Notes: generated from the letters alone by a model not told the origin. Counted from the stretch's first letter, positions 40,051-49,860 are shown. The stretch is DNA of 64,000 nucleotides from Clostridiales bacterium (GCA_014799665.1 JAAVHP010000004.1:291821-355820); one strand, 5' to 3'. Translations and numbers: made by a program.

Positions 40051-40809
40051 TTAATCGAATATTTCGTCTAAGAACTTTTGCGCTTCGGCGAAATGCTGAC
40101 CGATCGTCGCCGACACGTGCGCGTCTGAGCCGAGCATGGGTTTGATCCCGCCCTTTTGCTTGTACGCTTTTAGGAAGTCGGCGCGTGGCAAGCGCATTTC
40201 GCCGCCGGCGTTGGTGTTCTCCTCGAACCGCACTTTGCGGGCAATTGCCTTGTCGATAATCTCGTCCATAAACGGCTTAAAGGTTTGGTAGTCCATCACG
40301 TAGTCCTTGCTCGGCGCGTAACGCTCGGGGAAGCCGAGATGTCCTATCGTCGAGAACTCGTACGGCGCGTCTAGCGAAGCTTTTACGCATTCGAGGTACG
40401 CCGCGAATGTGTTGTGTTTGCCGTTTCTGAACTGCTCGTTGGGGTGCCAATAGTGCACGCTGTTTATAATATACTCGAACGGCAGATCGTTGATTATCGC
40501 GTACGACTGCTCGGCGGTATGCGCTTCGAACCCGACTTCCAAGCCTATATAAATAGTAAGATCGGGATTGGCTTTTTTGACCTTTTCCCACGCCGAGAAG
40601 TATTTATCGAAGTCGATAGGCGGGTAGTCAAGCCAATGCCCGACGTCGATATGGTCGGTGACGATAAACCCGCGTAAGCCCCGTTCGCGCACGGCGTCTA
40701 CTATGCGCTGCGGCTCGTCCGCGCCGCAACCGTTGGCGTCGGGCGAGAACCGACTGTGCAGGTGACAGTCCATGCCGCTAAGGTCTGTATCGTAGGGAAT
40801 AAGCTTCAT
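40051..40809 (-). CDS. PHP-domain phosphatase (histidinol-phosphatase type)
   Basis: 252 aa from ATG 40809, chosen because GGAGGA lies just upstream; a GTG 12 bp earlier would absorb that site. The PHP metal-binding motif DCHLHSRFSPD (about 14-24) is followed by VTDHIDVGHW, GLEVGFEAH, and the C-terminal GSDAHVSATIGQHF. These ligands bind three metal ions and hydrolyse phosphate monoesters. Such stand-alone PHP proteins of about 255 aa act as histidinol phosphatase (HisK-type), but no his genes are near. A TTGACA-N17-TATAAT promoter lies upstream. Confidence 0.8.
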   Translation of the reverse strand: MKLIPYDTDLSGMDCHLHSRFSPDANGCGADEPQRIVDAVRERGLRGFIVTDHIDVGHWLDYPPIDFDKYFSAWEKVKKANPDLTIYIGLEVGFEAHTAEQSYAIINDLPFEYIINSVHYWHPNEQFRNGKHNTFAAYLECVKASLDAPYEFSTIGHLGFPERYAPSKDYVMDYQTFKPFMDEIIDKAIARKVRFEENTNAGGEMRLPRADFLKAYKQKGGIKPMLGSDAHVSATIGQHFAEAQKFLDEIFD

Positions 40810-40829
40810 AGTGTCCTCCACGTGCTTGT

Positions 40830-40858
40830 ATTATACACCGCGTTTTTCGCGCTGTCAA
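40830..40858 (-). promoter_or_regulatory. Promoter of the PHP gene
   Basis: On the minus strand TTGACA (40853-40858), 17 bp, TATAAT (40830-40835). Confidence 0.75.
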
Positions 40859-40891
40859 GCCGTTACGTTTTTGCCCTCGTTGATTAAACGC

Positions 40892-40927
40892 AAGGTTTTC
40901 TTGCTCGCTTCTTTCCAAAAAGAAGTA
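40892..40927. repeat. Degenerate CTACTTCTTT hairpin repeat
   Basis: AAGGTTTTCTTGCTCGCTTCTTT, split by CC from AAAAAGAAGTA: an imperfect copy of the hairpin family, between the divergent PHP and lipoprotein promoters. Confidence 0.55.
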
Positions 40928-40958
40928 TGAAAAACGGAAAATAAATTAATTATATGTA

Positions 40959-40987
40959 TTGACAATACAAACAAATAGGTGTATCAT
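40959..40987 (+). promoter_or_regulatory. Promoter of the giant lipoprotein gene
   Basis: TTGACA (40959-40964), 17 bp, TATCAT (40982-40987). Confidence 0.65.
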
Positions 40988-41037
40988 ATACTATATATAA
41001 ATGATACGTGCAGAGTTGCACGATCGGGGGAATGATT

Positions 41038-44000
41038 GTGAAAGCAAAACGCATTATCGCAATAGTCGCAGTATTTTGCGTGTCGTTGTTTGCGAGCGCG
41101 CTCGTGGCGTGTGGCAAACGCGACCTACCGGATCAAGATACGCCGGTTACCTATACGGTAACCTTCGACTACAACTACGACGGCGCGCCCAACAGCGGCG
41201 TGTACAAGACCGAAACGGTGGACGAGGGTAAAACGGTGCCCAAACCCGCCGACCCCACTCGCGGGGGGGGGTATGTCTTTGACGGTTGGTCGACCGATAA
41301 GGCTATCAATACCTCGTGGAGCTTCTCCACGGTGATCACAGCGGACGTGCGCTTGTACGCGCAGTGGACGGGTTCGGGCTCGCAGGAAAAAACGCTTTCG
41401 GGCATAATCGTAACGAGCAATCCGACCAAAACCGCTTACACGGTGGGCGACGAGCTCGATATAACGGGGCTTATCGTTACCGCCAATTACAGCGACAATA
41501 CGAGCGCGACGGTGCCCGTATCTTCGTCTATGCTCAGCGGCTTCGATATGAATAAGTCCGGCGTGCAAACGGTAACCGTAACGTACGAGGGCAAGACCGC
41601 AACATTCGACATTACCGTCACGTCGGACAGAGCGCTTTCGAGTATTGAAATAACCCAAAACCCGACCGTTACCGAATACATGGTAGGCGAGGATCTCGAT
41701 TTGACGGGTCTCGTCGTTACCGCGGTTTACGATAACAATACCGATAGAGTTATCAACGTAACGCTCGATATGGTTTCGGGCTACGACAAGACTGCGGCTG
41801 GCAAGCAAACGTTGACCGTAACCTATACCGAGGACGGAGTAACCAAGACCGCTGATTTCGAAGTTACGGTAACGCCCGTAAAAACGCTTACCAGAATAGA
41901 ACTTGTAAAAAGACCTGATAAGACCAACTATCTCTTGGGCGAGGATCTCGACTTAACGGGTATCTCGGTTAAGGCGTACTTCTCCGACAATACAAACAAA
42001 GCGATATCGGTAACTTCCGCCATGGTTTCGGGCTTCGACAGCACGACTGTTGGCATAAAGACGATAACGGTATCTTATACCTCGAACGAACTAACCAAGA
42101 CCGTTGACTTTACCGTAAACGTGTCGGAAAAATCTTATACTCTCGTTTATGACGTAGGCACGCGCGGCGAAGCGATGACAAGCGAAACGCTTAAATTGAG
42201 CACGCTCCCCGCAGGCGGCAAAAAGCTCGGTAAACCCACTGTTAAAGCTGCATCTAAGGCTAACGGCTACTATTTTGTCGGGTGGAAGCTCGGTACTACT
42301 GTGGTCACCGCGATAACTTCGGATATCCTGATTGCGACGGATGGTGCCACCATCACCGTGGTTGCCGAATACTCCAATATGTACACGGTAACTTTCGTAT
42401 CTAACGGCGGCAGTGCGGTCGCGTCGCAGAATATCGCATTCGGCGGTAAAGTGCAAAAGCCCGCGGATCCCACGTTTGAAGGTCACGTATTCCTTGACTG
42501 GTACAGCGATCAGGGCTGCACCGATTTGTGGGATTTCGACGAGGATACCGTAAGCGGTAATTTGACGCTCTACGCCCAGTTCGGCGAAGCGGCGGGCGAC
42601 GGCATCTACCTTGTCGGCTCCGTGTTCGACGGCGATTTGTTCACCGAAGGTTCCGCAAGGGATAAAGCTAAGTTCAAAGTAACGCAGACCGGAACTAATT
42701 ACAGAATAACGAATATCACACTCACCGAGGGCGACTATTTCGAGTTTGTCAGCTATCAGAACGCTGCGATCGACGAGACCGATACCGTTATAGCCGATTA
42801 CAACACGTACATCGCGGGCAACGCGGAAGTTCGTCCCGCTATCATGGCGATCGAAGCGGACAACAAAGGCAGAATAAAAGTCAAAACGCTTACGGGCGCT
42901 CCTACGGGCGCAACTTGGACGATCGCCTTCGGCACGAACGCAGAAGGTAATTACGCGACTTTCACTCTCGACGGCTATATTGCATTGCGTGATCCCTCTA
43001 ACAATAACAATACTATTGTAGAAACAAAAGACGAGAAGGGCGTGATTTATTTGCGCGGTACTTTCTCGGGCGACTTTTTAACGTGCAGAGCGTGGTCAAG
43101 CGACAGCAGCCTTATAACTACGCACTACAATTCGACTGACAAAAAATATTACTTCACCAAGGTATATCTTAAAAAGTACGACGATTTCAAAGTATACATT
43201 GGCGGCGCGGGCAATAACGGTTGGTACGGCGGAGCATATGCCGCGAACGAGGCGTTTGAGCTTTCCACCACGGGCCCGAATATTGTTCTTAGTAATATAA
43301 GCGATGGCTATTATAACATTGTATTCGAAAACGGCGCGACTAATAAATATTTGACTATTACGCCGTATAAGAATATAGTGGTAACTAAGAAAACGAATGC
43401 AAACATTTTTGTAGGTTCTGTCCCTACCAATCAGTTTACCGTGCAGGTTGACGGCAAAAACGCCGAGTATACGGTTGTAACCACCGACGCTGCCGAAAGC
43501 GGCACGAACACCGTTAAGCTCCTTGTCGGTAATGCAGTGGTCGAGTATGAATATAATGCGACCGAGGTAGTAGCGGAACGTATCGAAATTGAAACGAATC
43601 CGAGCAAGACCAATTATTATGTAGGCGATACAATCGTTTTGACGGGTATAAAAGTTGTTCGCTACTATAACAGCGGCAAGACGGAAATTGTGCCCGTAAT
43701 AGATTGTACTGCGGAAGCGTTGCCTACTTTTGTAGACGTTGCCGATAAGCTTAACGGTAGCGAGACCATTGATATCGAGATAACAACGACCGACGGATTA
43801 AAAGCGACTTTCCCCGTCACCGTCAAAAACAAGCTTACGGGCATAACGTTAACCACTACGAATGTAAAGAATTCCTATTTTGTAGGCGATACGCTAGATA
43901 AGACTAACCTCGCAGTTACAGCGGTATTTAACAATAACAACGAAATAACGCAGAGCGTGGCCCTCAGCAACTGTGCCATTGAAGCCGATTTGACGAGTGC

Positions 44001-46845
44001 AGGCAATAAGCAAGTAACCGTAACGTTCAATGGTCAAACCGCTTATTACCCTATAGAAGTTAAAGCCGTCGTGCTTGAAAGTATCACGGTTACGCTCGGT
44101 GCAACTATGCCGAGTTATACAATCGGTCAAACTCTCACTAAAACGGGCATAACAGTTACTGCGCATTACAACAACGGTGATACTAACGTCGTGGTCGATT
44201 ACACGCTCAGCGCCGATATGAACACGGCAAACACCACGCCCGTAACCGTAAGCTATACGGAGGGCGAGGTCACCAAGACCTACACGTTTGATATCAATGT
44301 AGCTCCGCTTACTGTCACGTTCCAAAATCAAGACGGAACTACGTTCAAGACTGTTACCGTTAATACGTTCAGTACGGCTATCGCCGAGCCCAGCGACAAG
44401 CCTACGAGAGATCACTACACTTTCGATAAATGGGTATTGTTAAGCAACGACGAGTTTGACTTCGACAACACGCTCGTAGAGCGCGATTACACGCTTAAAC
44501 CTACTTGGACGGCTAATGTCTATACCGTTACGTTCGATAAAAATGGCGCGGATGAACCTGATTCGGCGTTCCCTGCGCAAAACGTAACGTATCCTAACAA
44601 AGCTACGGCGCCTACCGTCACGCCTACTAAGGCGGGACATACCTTTGTCGGCTGGGTGATTGGCAGCGAGACAGGCGCGGCATTTAACTTCGGTGCGGCA
44701 GTAACGGGTAACGTTACGCTTGTAGCAAAGTGGTCGGCAAAGAATGTTTACACCGTTACGTTCTACGATACCGATAACTCTGTTTTGTCTACACAGGGCG
44801 TTGAAGACGGGGAGACCGCTACGAGCTACACTCCCGAGAAGATCGGTTACACGTTTGGAGGATGGCAAAAAGCGGGCGCTGCCTTCGACTTTACTACTCC
44901 TATTACGGGAGCGACAAGCCTCTTTGCAACGTGGACTTTGAATACGTATACTATTACGTACAATCCGAATAACGGTACTTTGTCGGGTGTGACCGACAAT
45001 AAGCAAGAGTATACCGTTGAGAGCGACAGCGTAACGCTTGCTACGCCTACGCGCGACGGATATATGTTTGCGGGCTGGTTCACCAACATAAACGACCCGT
45101 CTACCCAGGTAGAAAGCGTAGACTTGACCGATCCCAAAAACTACAACCTTACCGCAAAATGGACGGTGCTCACGTTTACCGTTACGTTCAACAGTAACGG
45201 CGGTTCGGCTGTAACAGGCTCGCCATTTACAGTAAATTACGGCGATAAGGTTACTAAGCCTTCCAATCCCACCAGAGCCGGTTATGAATTCAAAAAGTGG
45301 TGCGTAGATTCTACGACACACATCGAATGGGTCTTTGCCGAAAATACCGTAACGGAAGATATCGAACTTGTCGCGCATTGGGAGATCATTAACTACACGA
45401 TCACCTATTATACTTACGACGGCACGGTAACTCCGGCAAATCCGACGAAGTATACGGTTACAAACGGCACGGTTGATCTCAACGATGCGGAAAAGAGAGG
45501 CTATACTTTCGACGGTTGGTTTACGAGCGCGGATGATAACGGCACAGAGGTAACAGCACTTACTGTCAGTGTATTCGGCGGCGGAAAATCAATTACGCTT
45601 CACGCACACTACACGCAAAAGACTTATGCAGTGACGTTCGACCTTAATTATGAGGATGCGGATATCCTCGAACCCGTCATCGTTAACTACGGCGCTACGG
45701 TTTCTGCACCCGATCCTGCGCCTACTCGCGACGATTACACCCTTGTCGGATGGTTTACTGATAAGGCATTCAATAACGAGTGGGACTTCGATACTGAAAT
45801 TACCGACAGCAATACTACCGACGACAACAAGTTGACTCTTTACGCTAGGTGGACTCCTAAGACTAAGCAGAACGGTGTTTATGCGAATGGCCAATTTGTA
45901 AAAGAACTTGTTCCTGACGGCGATAGTGATACCAAACTCATGGTTATGGGTGCTCTGCTGAAAGAAGACGACGTGATTACGTTCTGGTATAATAAGAAAC
46001 AGGTTACCAAGAATGTATGGGTGCGCGGCGGCTCGGCTATGGACGGTGAACATATTAGCGGCGACAATTATGACGAAATCACCGTGCATACCAGCGGATA
46101 TTTCAATATTTATTATAATCCCTCGGATAACTCTTGGGAAGGCGGATTATGGGTTACGTTTGAAGGCGCATACGTGGAGAGCAATCTCAAACCCGGCGAC
46201 GGTTTGTACAACGGCGATACCAAGATTATCGACCTAGTGCTTAATGCGGATGGCGTAAACGAGGCTAAGACCGATAAATTCGACCTTACCGAAGAAACTA
46301 CCATTAAGGTTATATATGGTGGCGAACAGGTAAGAGTTGTTCAAAAAGATAACTGCCCCATAGGCACGTTTAACGACGACGGCACTGTAACGCTTGGCTC
46401 GGGTACCGATTACGAGTTCTACCTGCGCTATTCCGATAATGCATTGTGGATAAACGGTACTCCGGATGTTCCCGTATCGACCGAAATGACAATAAACTTC
46501 TCGGTTGACGGAATATTCGACTCCCCCATAAAAAATGTAAAAATTCATGCTTGGGGTAGCGGAGATTACACGACGTACAATGTAACTGAAATGACAGGCA
46601 CGGATGGATACAACTTTACCTTTACGGTTGATTGGGATGCTGCCAAGGGAAATATAAAAGGTGTTATAATTATGTTCCAGCAAGGTAGTAATTCTTGGAC
46701 GGCTAAGAGTACAGACTTTACAACGGACATTGGCGCGGGACAATCGATCAACATTACGTTCGTTGATTGGAACAATACAATTTACGGTGAGATAAATTGG
46801 AGTACTTGGTCCAGCATTCCGTTCGACATGGAAGAAATAGCTTAA
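41038..46845 (+). CDS. Giant surface lipoprotein with InlB-type and Ig-like repeats
   Basis: About 1,935 aa from GTG 41038, chosen because GGGGGA lies 6 bp upstream; ATG 41032 is an alternative. The signal peptide ends in the lipobox LVAC, with lipidated Cys about residue 23. After one InlB-type repeat come Ig-like modules (LSGIIVTSNPTKTAYTVGDEL; similar units near 210, 295, 860 and 1030), further InlB-type repeats (about 430-520 and 1090-1620, GWxxD signature), and modules resembling SusE/F or CBM26 starch-binding domains (GIYLVGSVFDGDLF; VKIHAWGSGDYTTYNV). Probably a carbohydrate-binding or adhesive surface protein. A G9 run near the start suggests phase variation. Confidence 0.85.
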   Translation: MKAKRIIAIVAVFCVSLFASALVACGKRDLPDQDTPVTYTVTFDYNYDGAPNSGVYKTETVDEGKTVPKPADPTRGGGYVFDGWSTDKAINTSWSFSTVITADVRLYAQWTGSGSQEKTLSGIIVTSNPTKTAYTVGDELDITGLIVTANYSDNTSATVPVSSSMLSGFDMNKSGVQTVTVTYEGKTATFDITVTSDRALSSIEITQNPTVTEYMVGEDLDLTGLVVTAVYDNNTDRVINVTLDMVSGYDKTAAGKQTLTVTYTEDGVTKTADFEVTVTPVKTLTRIELVKRPDKTNYLLGEDLDLTGISVKAYFSDNTNKAISVTSAMVSGFDSTTVGIKTITVSYTSNELTKTVDFTVNVSEKSYTLVYDVGTRGEAMTSETLKLSTLPAGGKKLGKPTVKAASKANGYYFVGWKLGTTVVTAITSDILIATDGATITVVAEYSNMYTVTFVSNGGSAVASQNIAFGGKVQKPADPTFEGHVFLDWYSDQGCTDLWDFDEDTVSGNLTLYAQFGEAAGDGIYLVGSVFDGDLFTEGSARDKAKFKVTQTGTNYRITNITLTEGDYFEFVSYQNAAIDETDTVIADYNTYIAGNAEVRPAIMAIEADNKGRIKVKTLTGAPTGATWTIAFGTNAEGNYATFTLDGYIALRDPSNNNNTIVETKDEKGVIYLRGTFSGDFLTCRAWSSDSSLITTHYNSTDKKYYFTKVYLKKYDDFKVYIGGAGNNGWYGGAYAANEAFELSTTGPNIVLSNISDGYYNIVFENGATNKYLTITPYKNIVVTKKTNANIFVGSVPTNQFTVQVDGKNAEYTVVTTDAAESGTNTVKLLVGNAVVEYEYNATEVVAERIEIETNPSKTNYYVGDTIVLTGIKVVRYYNSGKTEIVPVIDCTAEALPTFVDVADKLNGSETIDIEITTTDGLKATFPVTVKNKLTGITLTTTNVKNSYFVGDTLDKTNLAVTAVFNNNNEITQSVALSNCAIEADLTSAGNKQVTVTFNGQTAYYPIEVKAVVLESITVTLGATMPSYTIGQTLTKTGITVTAHYNNGDTNVVVDYTLSADMNTANTTPVTVSYTEGEVTKTYTFDINVAPLTVTFQNQDGTTFKTVTVNTFSTAIAEPSDKPTRDHYTFDKWVLLSNDEFDFDNTLVERDYTLKPTWTANVYTVTFDKNGADEPDSAFPAQNVTYPNKATAPTVTPTKAGHTFVGWVIGSETGAAFNFGAAVTGNVTLVAKWSAKNVYTVTFYDTDNSVLSTQGVEDGETATSYTPEKIGYTFGGWQKAGAAFDFTTPITGATSLFATWTLNTYTITYNPNNGTLSGVTDNKQEYTVESDSVTLATPTRDGYMFAGWFTNINDPSTQVESVDLTDPKNYNLTAKWTVLTFTVTFNSNGGSAVTGSPFTVNYGDKVTKPSNPTRAGYEFKKWCVDSTTHIEWVFAENTVTEDIELVAHWEIINYTITYYTYDGTVTPANPTKYTVTNGTVDLNDAEKRGYTFDGWFTSADDNGTEVTALTVSVFGGGKSITLHAHYTQKTYAVTFDLNYEDADILEPVIVNYGATVSAPDPAPTRDDYTLVGWFTDKAFNNEWDFDTEITDSNTTDDNKLTLYARWTPKTKQNGVYANGQFVKELVPDGDSDTKLMVMGALLKEDDVITFWYNKKQVTKNVWVRGGSAMDGEHISGDNYDEITVHTSGYFNIYYNPSDNSWEGGLWVTFEGAYVESNLKPGDGLYNGDTKIIDLVLNADGVNEAKTDKFDLTEETTIKVIYGGEQVRVVQKDNCPIGTFNDDGTVTLGSGTDYEFYLRYSDNALWINGTPDVPVSTEMTINFSVDGIFDSPIKNVKIHAWGSGDYTTYNVTEMTGTDGYNFTFTVDWDAAKGNIKGVIIMFQQGSNSWTAKSTDFTTDIGAGQSINITFVDWNNTIYGEINWSTWSSIPFDMEEIA
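41263..41271 (+). repeat. Poly-G (9) tract inside the lipoprotein gene
   Basis: Nine consecutive G encode three Gly in the first InlB-type repeat (TRGGGY where TREGY is usual). Slippage by one base would shift the frame about 80 codons into the gene and stop translation. Confidence 0.65.
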
Positions 46846-46868
46846 TAAAACTTATATTTATTACAAAA

Positions 46869-46894
46869 GCGCGGGGCGAAAGCCTCGCGTTTTT
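46869..46894 (+). terminator. Terminator of the lipoprotein gene
   Basis: CGCGGGGC-GAAA-GCCTCGCG (one G-U pair) followed by TTTTT. Confidence 0.85.
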
Positions 46895-46970
46895 GCGTGC
46901 GGAAAAGAATGAAAGGCGAAAAATGATACGCATAACCACCTGCAAACATATCCTAATGCAAAGGTTTCTT

Positions 46971-46998
46971 GGTTACTTCTTTGGCTAAAGAAGTAACC
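46971..46998. repeat. CTACTTCTTT-family hairpin
   Basis: GGTTACTTCTTT pairs perfectly with AAAGAAGTAACC around GGCT (12 bp stem). Confidence 0.7.
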
Positions 46999-47007
46999 CA
47001 AAAATAA

Positions 47008-47036
47008 TTGCCTTTTTTTCGGCGTTGTGATATAAT
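47008..47036 (+). promoter_or_regulatory. Promoter of rsmA, near-leaderless
   Basis: TTGCCT (47008-47013), 17 bp, TATAAT (47031-47036). The start near 47043 leaves only about 3 nt before ATG 47046. Confidence 0.65.
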
Positions 47037-47045
47037 TTTAACGGT

Positions 47046-47855
47046 ATGGTAGATTTCGAAAGCGTACTTAACAAGCATAAGTTCAAATACAAAAAGGCGT
47101 TAGGGCAGAACTTCATTTTCGACGAGGATATTCTCGACGAGATAGCGGAGAAGGGCGGCGCGGACGGCGAGTGTGTTGTCGAGATCGGCGCGGGCTCGGG
47201 CAGTTTGTCGTACTTCATTGCAAAGCGCGCAAGGCGGCTGTGCTCGTTCGAGATAGACGAAACGTTGTTCCCCGTGCTTGCCGAAACTCTCGACGGGTTC
47301 GAGAACGTTCAGCTTTTCAGCAATAACGTGCTCGAAATCGGTATCGAGACCGTAGATATGCTCATAGGCGAGAAGTATGTGGTAATAGCCAATCTTCCGT
47401 ACTACGTAACAACGCCGCTTATATTCCTTTTCCTCAAATCGACCGAGTGCAAGTCCATAACGTGTCTTGTGCAAAAGGAAGTTGCAGAGCGCATTTGCGC
47501 TAAGGACGGCAGTGATTTCGGCGCGCTCTCGTGCGCAGTCCAGGCGGTGGCTAACCCCACGCTAGTGCGCGAAATCAAGTCGTGGGACTTCACGCCCATG
47601 CCCGAAGTGGACAGCGCGCTCATTCGGCTCGACCGCATAGAGGGCGCGGCGCTCACCGACGAGTTCGACGCGTTTATCAAAAACTGCTTCGCGCAGAAAC
47701 GCAAAACGCTCGTGAACAATCTCACCGCCGTCGGCATAAATAAAGACGATATCACGACCGCGCTCGACGAATTAGGATACAAGCCCACTGCGCGCGCGGA
47801 AGAACTCGGCGCGGCAGGACTGAAAGCGCTGTATGAAAAGATAGGGCATAAATAA
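47046..47855 (+). CDS. rsmA: 16S rRNA dimethyladenosine transferase
   Basis: 269 aa, normal for the family. SAM-binding motif I EIGAGSGSLSYFIAKRA (about 57-73), motif IV NLPYYVTTPLI (about 118-128) and the N-terminal KKALGQNFIFDEDI (about 17-30) identify RsmA/KsgA, which dimethylates two adjacent adenosines at the 3' end of 16S rRNA during small-subunit assembly. No ribosome binding site is visible before the ATG, consistent with a near-leaderless mRNA. It stands alone between two interspersed repeats. Confidence 0.93.
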   Translation: MVDFESVLNKHKFKYKKALGQNFIFDEDILDEIAEKGGADGECVVEIGAGSGSLSYFIAKRARRLCSFEIDETLFPVLAETLDGFENVQLFSNNVLEIGIETVDMLIGEKYVVIANLPYYVTTPLIFLFLKSTECKSITCLVQKEVAERICAKDGSDFGALSCAVQAVANPTLVREIKSWDFTPMPEVDSALIRLDRIEGAALTDEFDAFIKNCFAQKRKTLVNNLTAVGINKDDITTALDELGYKPTARAEELGAAGLKALYEKIGHK

Positions 47856-47870
47856 GGATGAGAATTATAG

Positions 47871-47915
47871 TGCCCTCATCCGTCGCTACGCGACACCTTC
47901 CCCAAATAGGGAAGG
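47871..47915. repeat. TGCCCTCATCCG...CCTTCCCC interspersed repeat, copy 3
   Basis: TGCCCTCATCCGTC, a CGCTACGCG loop, then CACCTTCCCC-AAATA-GGGAAGG, in the same orientation as the copy at 25681. Confidence 0.7.
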
Positions 47916-47970
47916 CAATACAAGTAAAGCATAATCACATTTACATTATTTAACATAAAGTTTTCTTCGC

Positions 47971-47996
47971 TTCCTTCTTGTTCACAAGAAGGAAGA
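47971..47996. repeat. CTTCCTTCTTG hairpin, related to the CTACTTCTTT family
   Basis: CTTCCTTCTTG (47971-47981) pairs perfectly with CAAGAAGGAAG (47986-47996) around TTCA; same GTTTTCTTC lead-in as other copies. Confidence 0.65.
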
Positions 47997-48037
47997 AAAC
48001 AAAAAATAATATAGGGCGGGAGCCCGAAGGAGTAAAT

Positions 48038-49615
48038 ATGCAAACCTACGGAATAGAAAAGTACGGGATCAAGAATCCCAAGAAAGTCGACCGCAACGTG
48101 ACGCCTGCGATCCTCACCGAGGAAGCGCTCAAAACCGAGCCGTCGCAGCTCATGAACACGGGCGCGCTTCTCGTCGAAACGGGTGCGTACACCGGTCGTT
48201 CGCCTAAGGACAGATTCATCGTAGACGAGAAAGGCGTATCTGAAAAGATCGGCTGGGGCAGCGAGAACAAAAAGTTCCCGCTTGACAAGTTCGAGCTTAT
48301 CTACAAGAAAGTCGGCGAGTACCTTTCGGGCAAGAACGTATATTTGTTCGACGGCTTCGCCGGCGCAGACCCCAAGTACAGAGTATCCGTTCGCGTGATC
48401 AACGAGTACGCATCCGAAAACCTGTTCATGAACAATATGCTCATTCGTCCTACCGACGCCGAGCTCAAAAGCTTTAAGGAAGACTACACGCTCATCGCAG
48501 TGCCCGGCTTGAAGCTCGATCCTAAGGAATGCGGCACCAACAGCGAAGCGGCGATCCTGCTCTGCTTGAATAAGAAACTCATTCTCGTCGTAGGCTCGAA
48601 GTACGCGGGCGAAATGAAGAAGTCCGTGTTCTCGCTCATGAACTACCTGCTCCCGCAGAAAGGCGTACTCGGTATGCACTGCTCGGCGAACATGGCGCTC
48701 GACGGTAGCGGCGATACCGCGCTGTTCTTCGGGCTTTCGGGCACGGGCAAGACCACGCTCTCTGCTGACCCCAAGCGCGGGCTTATCGGCGACGACGAGC
48801 ACGGCTGGTCAGACGACGGCATTTTCAATATCGAGGGCGGCTGCTACGCCAAGTGCATCGACCTCAGCAAAGAGCACGAGCCCGAGATCTACGGCGCGAT
48901 CAAGTTCGGCGCGCTTGTCGAGAACGTCGTTATCAATCCCGTAACGCGTGAGCCCGACTACAAGGACCGCTCGCTCACCGAGAACACGCGCGTATCGTAC
49001 CCGATCGACTTCATTCCCAACAAGGTAGTTCCGTCGGTCGGCAAACATCCCAAGACCGTTATCTTCCTTACCGCCGACGCGTTCGGCGTGCTTCCGCCCG
49101 TTGCCAAGCTTACAAAGGAACAGGCGATGTTTTACTTCGTTTCGGGCTACACCTCCAAGGTCGCGGGCACGGAACGCGGCATTACCGATCCCGTCAGCAC
49201 CTTCTCCACCTGCTTCGGCGCGCCGTTCATGCCGCTCCCGTCGGCTGTGTACGCCAAGCTCTTGGGCGAGAAGATCGAAAAGCACGGTTCGAGCGTGTAC
49301 CTTATCAATACAGGCTGGACGGGCGGCGCTTACGGCGTAGGCAAGCGCATGAGCCTTCCCGCAACCCGCGCTATCGTCACCGCCGCGCTCGACGGCACGC
49401 TCGCTAACGTAGAGTACGAGACCGAGCCGTTCTTCGGGCTTGCGATCCCCAAGACCTGCCCGAACGTCGACAGCAATATCCTCAATCCCAAGAACGTATG
49501 GGCGGATAAAGCCGAGTACGATAGACTCGCCAAAAAGCTCGCAAAGGACTTCGCCGAGAACATCAAAAAGTACGACCTCGACGCGGCTATCGTCAATGCA
49601 GGCCCGAAAGCTTAG
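48038..49615 (+). CDS. pckA: Phosphoenolpyruvate carboxykinase (ATP)
   Basis: 525 aa from ATG 48038, which has GAAGGAG upstream; this is the usual length. Kinase-1a P-loop GLSGTGKTTLS (about 230-240), metal-binding DDEHGWSDDGIFNIEGGCYAK (kinase-2 region), the PEPCK signature with LMNYLLPQKGVLGMHCSAN, and the adenine-binding TRVSYPI are present. It interconverts oxaloacetate + ATP and PEP + CO2 + ADP; in gut anaerobes it often runs toward oxaloacetate, feeding the fumarate path whose fumarase lies at 52175-53515. Confidence 0.95.
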   Translation: MQTYGIEKYGIKNPKKVDRNVTPAILTEEALKTEPSQLMNTGALLVETGAYTGRSPKDRFIVDEKGVSEKIGWGSENKKFPLDKFELIYKKVGEYLSGKNVYLFDGFAGADPKYRVSVRVINEYASENLFMNNMLIRPTDAELKSFKEDYTLIAVPGLKLDPKECGTNSEAAILLCLNKKLILVVGSKYAGEMKKSVFSLMNYLLPQKGVLGMHCSANMALDGSGDTALFFGLSGTGKTTLSADPKRGLIGDDEHGWSDDGIFNIEGGCYAKCIDLSKEHEPEIYGAIKFGALVENVVINPVTREPDYKDRSLTENTRVSYPIDFIPNKVVPSVGKHPKTVIFLTADAFGVLPPVAKLTKEQAMFYFVSGYTSKVAGTERGITDPVSTFSTCFGAPFMPLPSAVYAKLLGEKIEKHGSSVYLINTGWTGGAYGVGKRMSLPATRAIVTAALDGTLANVEYETEPFFGLAIPKTCPNVDSNILNPKNVWADKAEYDRLAKKLAKDFAENIKKYDLDAAIVNAGPKA

Positions 49616-49647
49616 TAAGTAGAAATTATTAATTAGAAATTAAAAAT

Positions 49648-49690
49648 AAAACGATCGCTCTTGTAAAATCATGGGCGGTCGTTTCGTTTT
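49648..49690 (+). terminator. Terminator of pckA
   Basis: AAACGATCGC (49649-49658) pairs with GCGGTCGTTT (49675-49684), followed by CGTTTT. Confidence 0.7.
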
Positions 49691-49694
49691 AGGA

Positions 49695-49724
49695 CGAGAT
49701 TCTTCGCTATGCTCAGAATGACAG
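49695..49724. repeat. GATTCTTCGC...CAGAATGACA interspersed motif
   Basis: A short inverted motif, GATTCTTCGC/GCTCAGAATGAC, of a type often seen scattered in Clostridia genomes; only one copy lies here. Confidence 0.4.
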
Positions 49725-49826
49725 GTCGGTAGTAGTGGCGTTGAGCAATAAATTAAGTAAGGAAAATATTCGGGCGCAGCGCAAAAATAATCCCCTAAGC
49801 AAATACACGGCATCAAAAAAATCTTG

Positions 49827-49850
49827 CCTACTTCTTTTCAAAGAAGTAGG
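49827..49850. repeat. CTACTTCTTT hairpin repeat
   Basis: CCTACTTCTTT-TC-AAAGAAGTAGG, preceded by ATCTTG. It sits 10 bp before the -35 box of the next promoter. Confidence 0.75.
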
Positions 49851-49860
49851 GCGTAAACAC

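Noticed and set aside
44440..45378. Open frame on the minus strand opposite the giant lipoprotein
   Set aside because: It is a by-product of repeated Thr/Val codons; no ribosome binding site and no recognisable protein.
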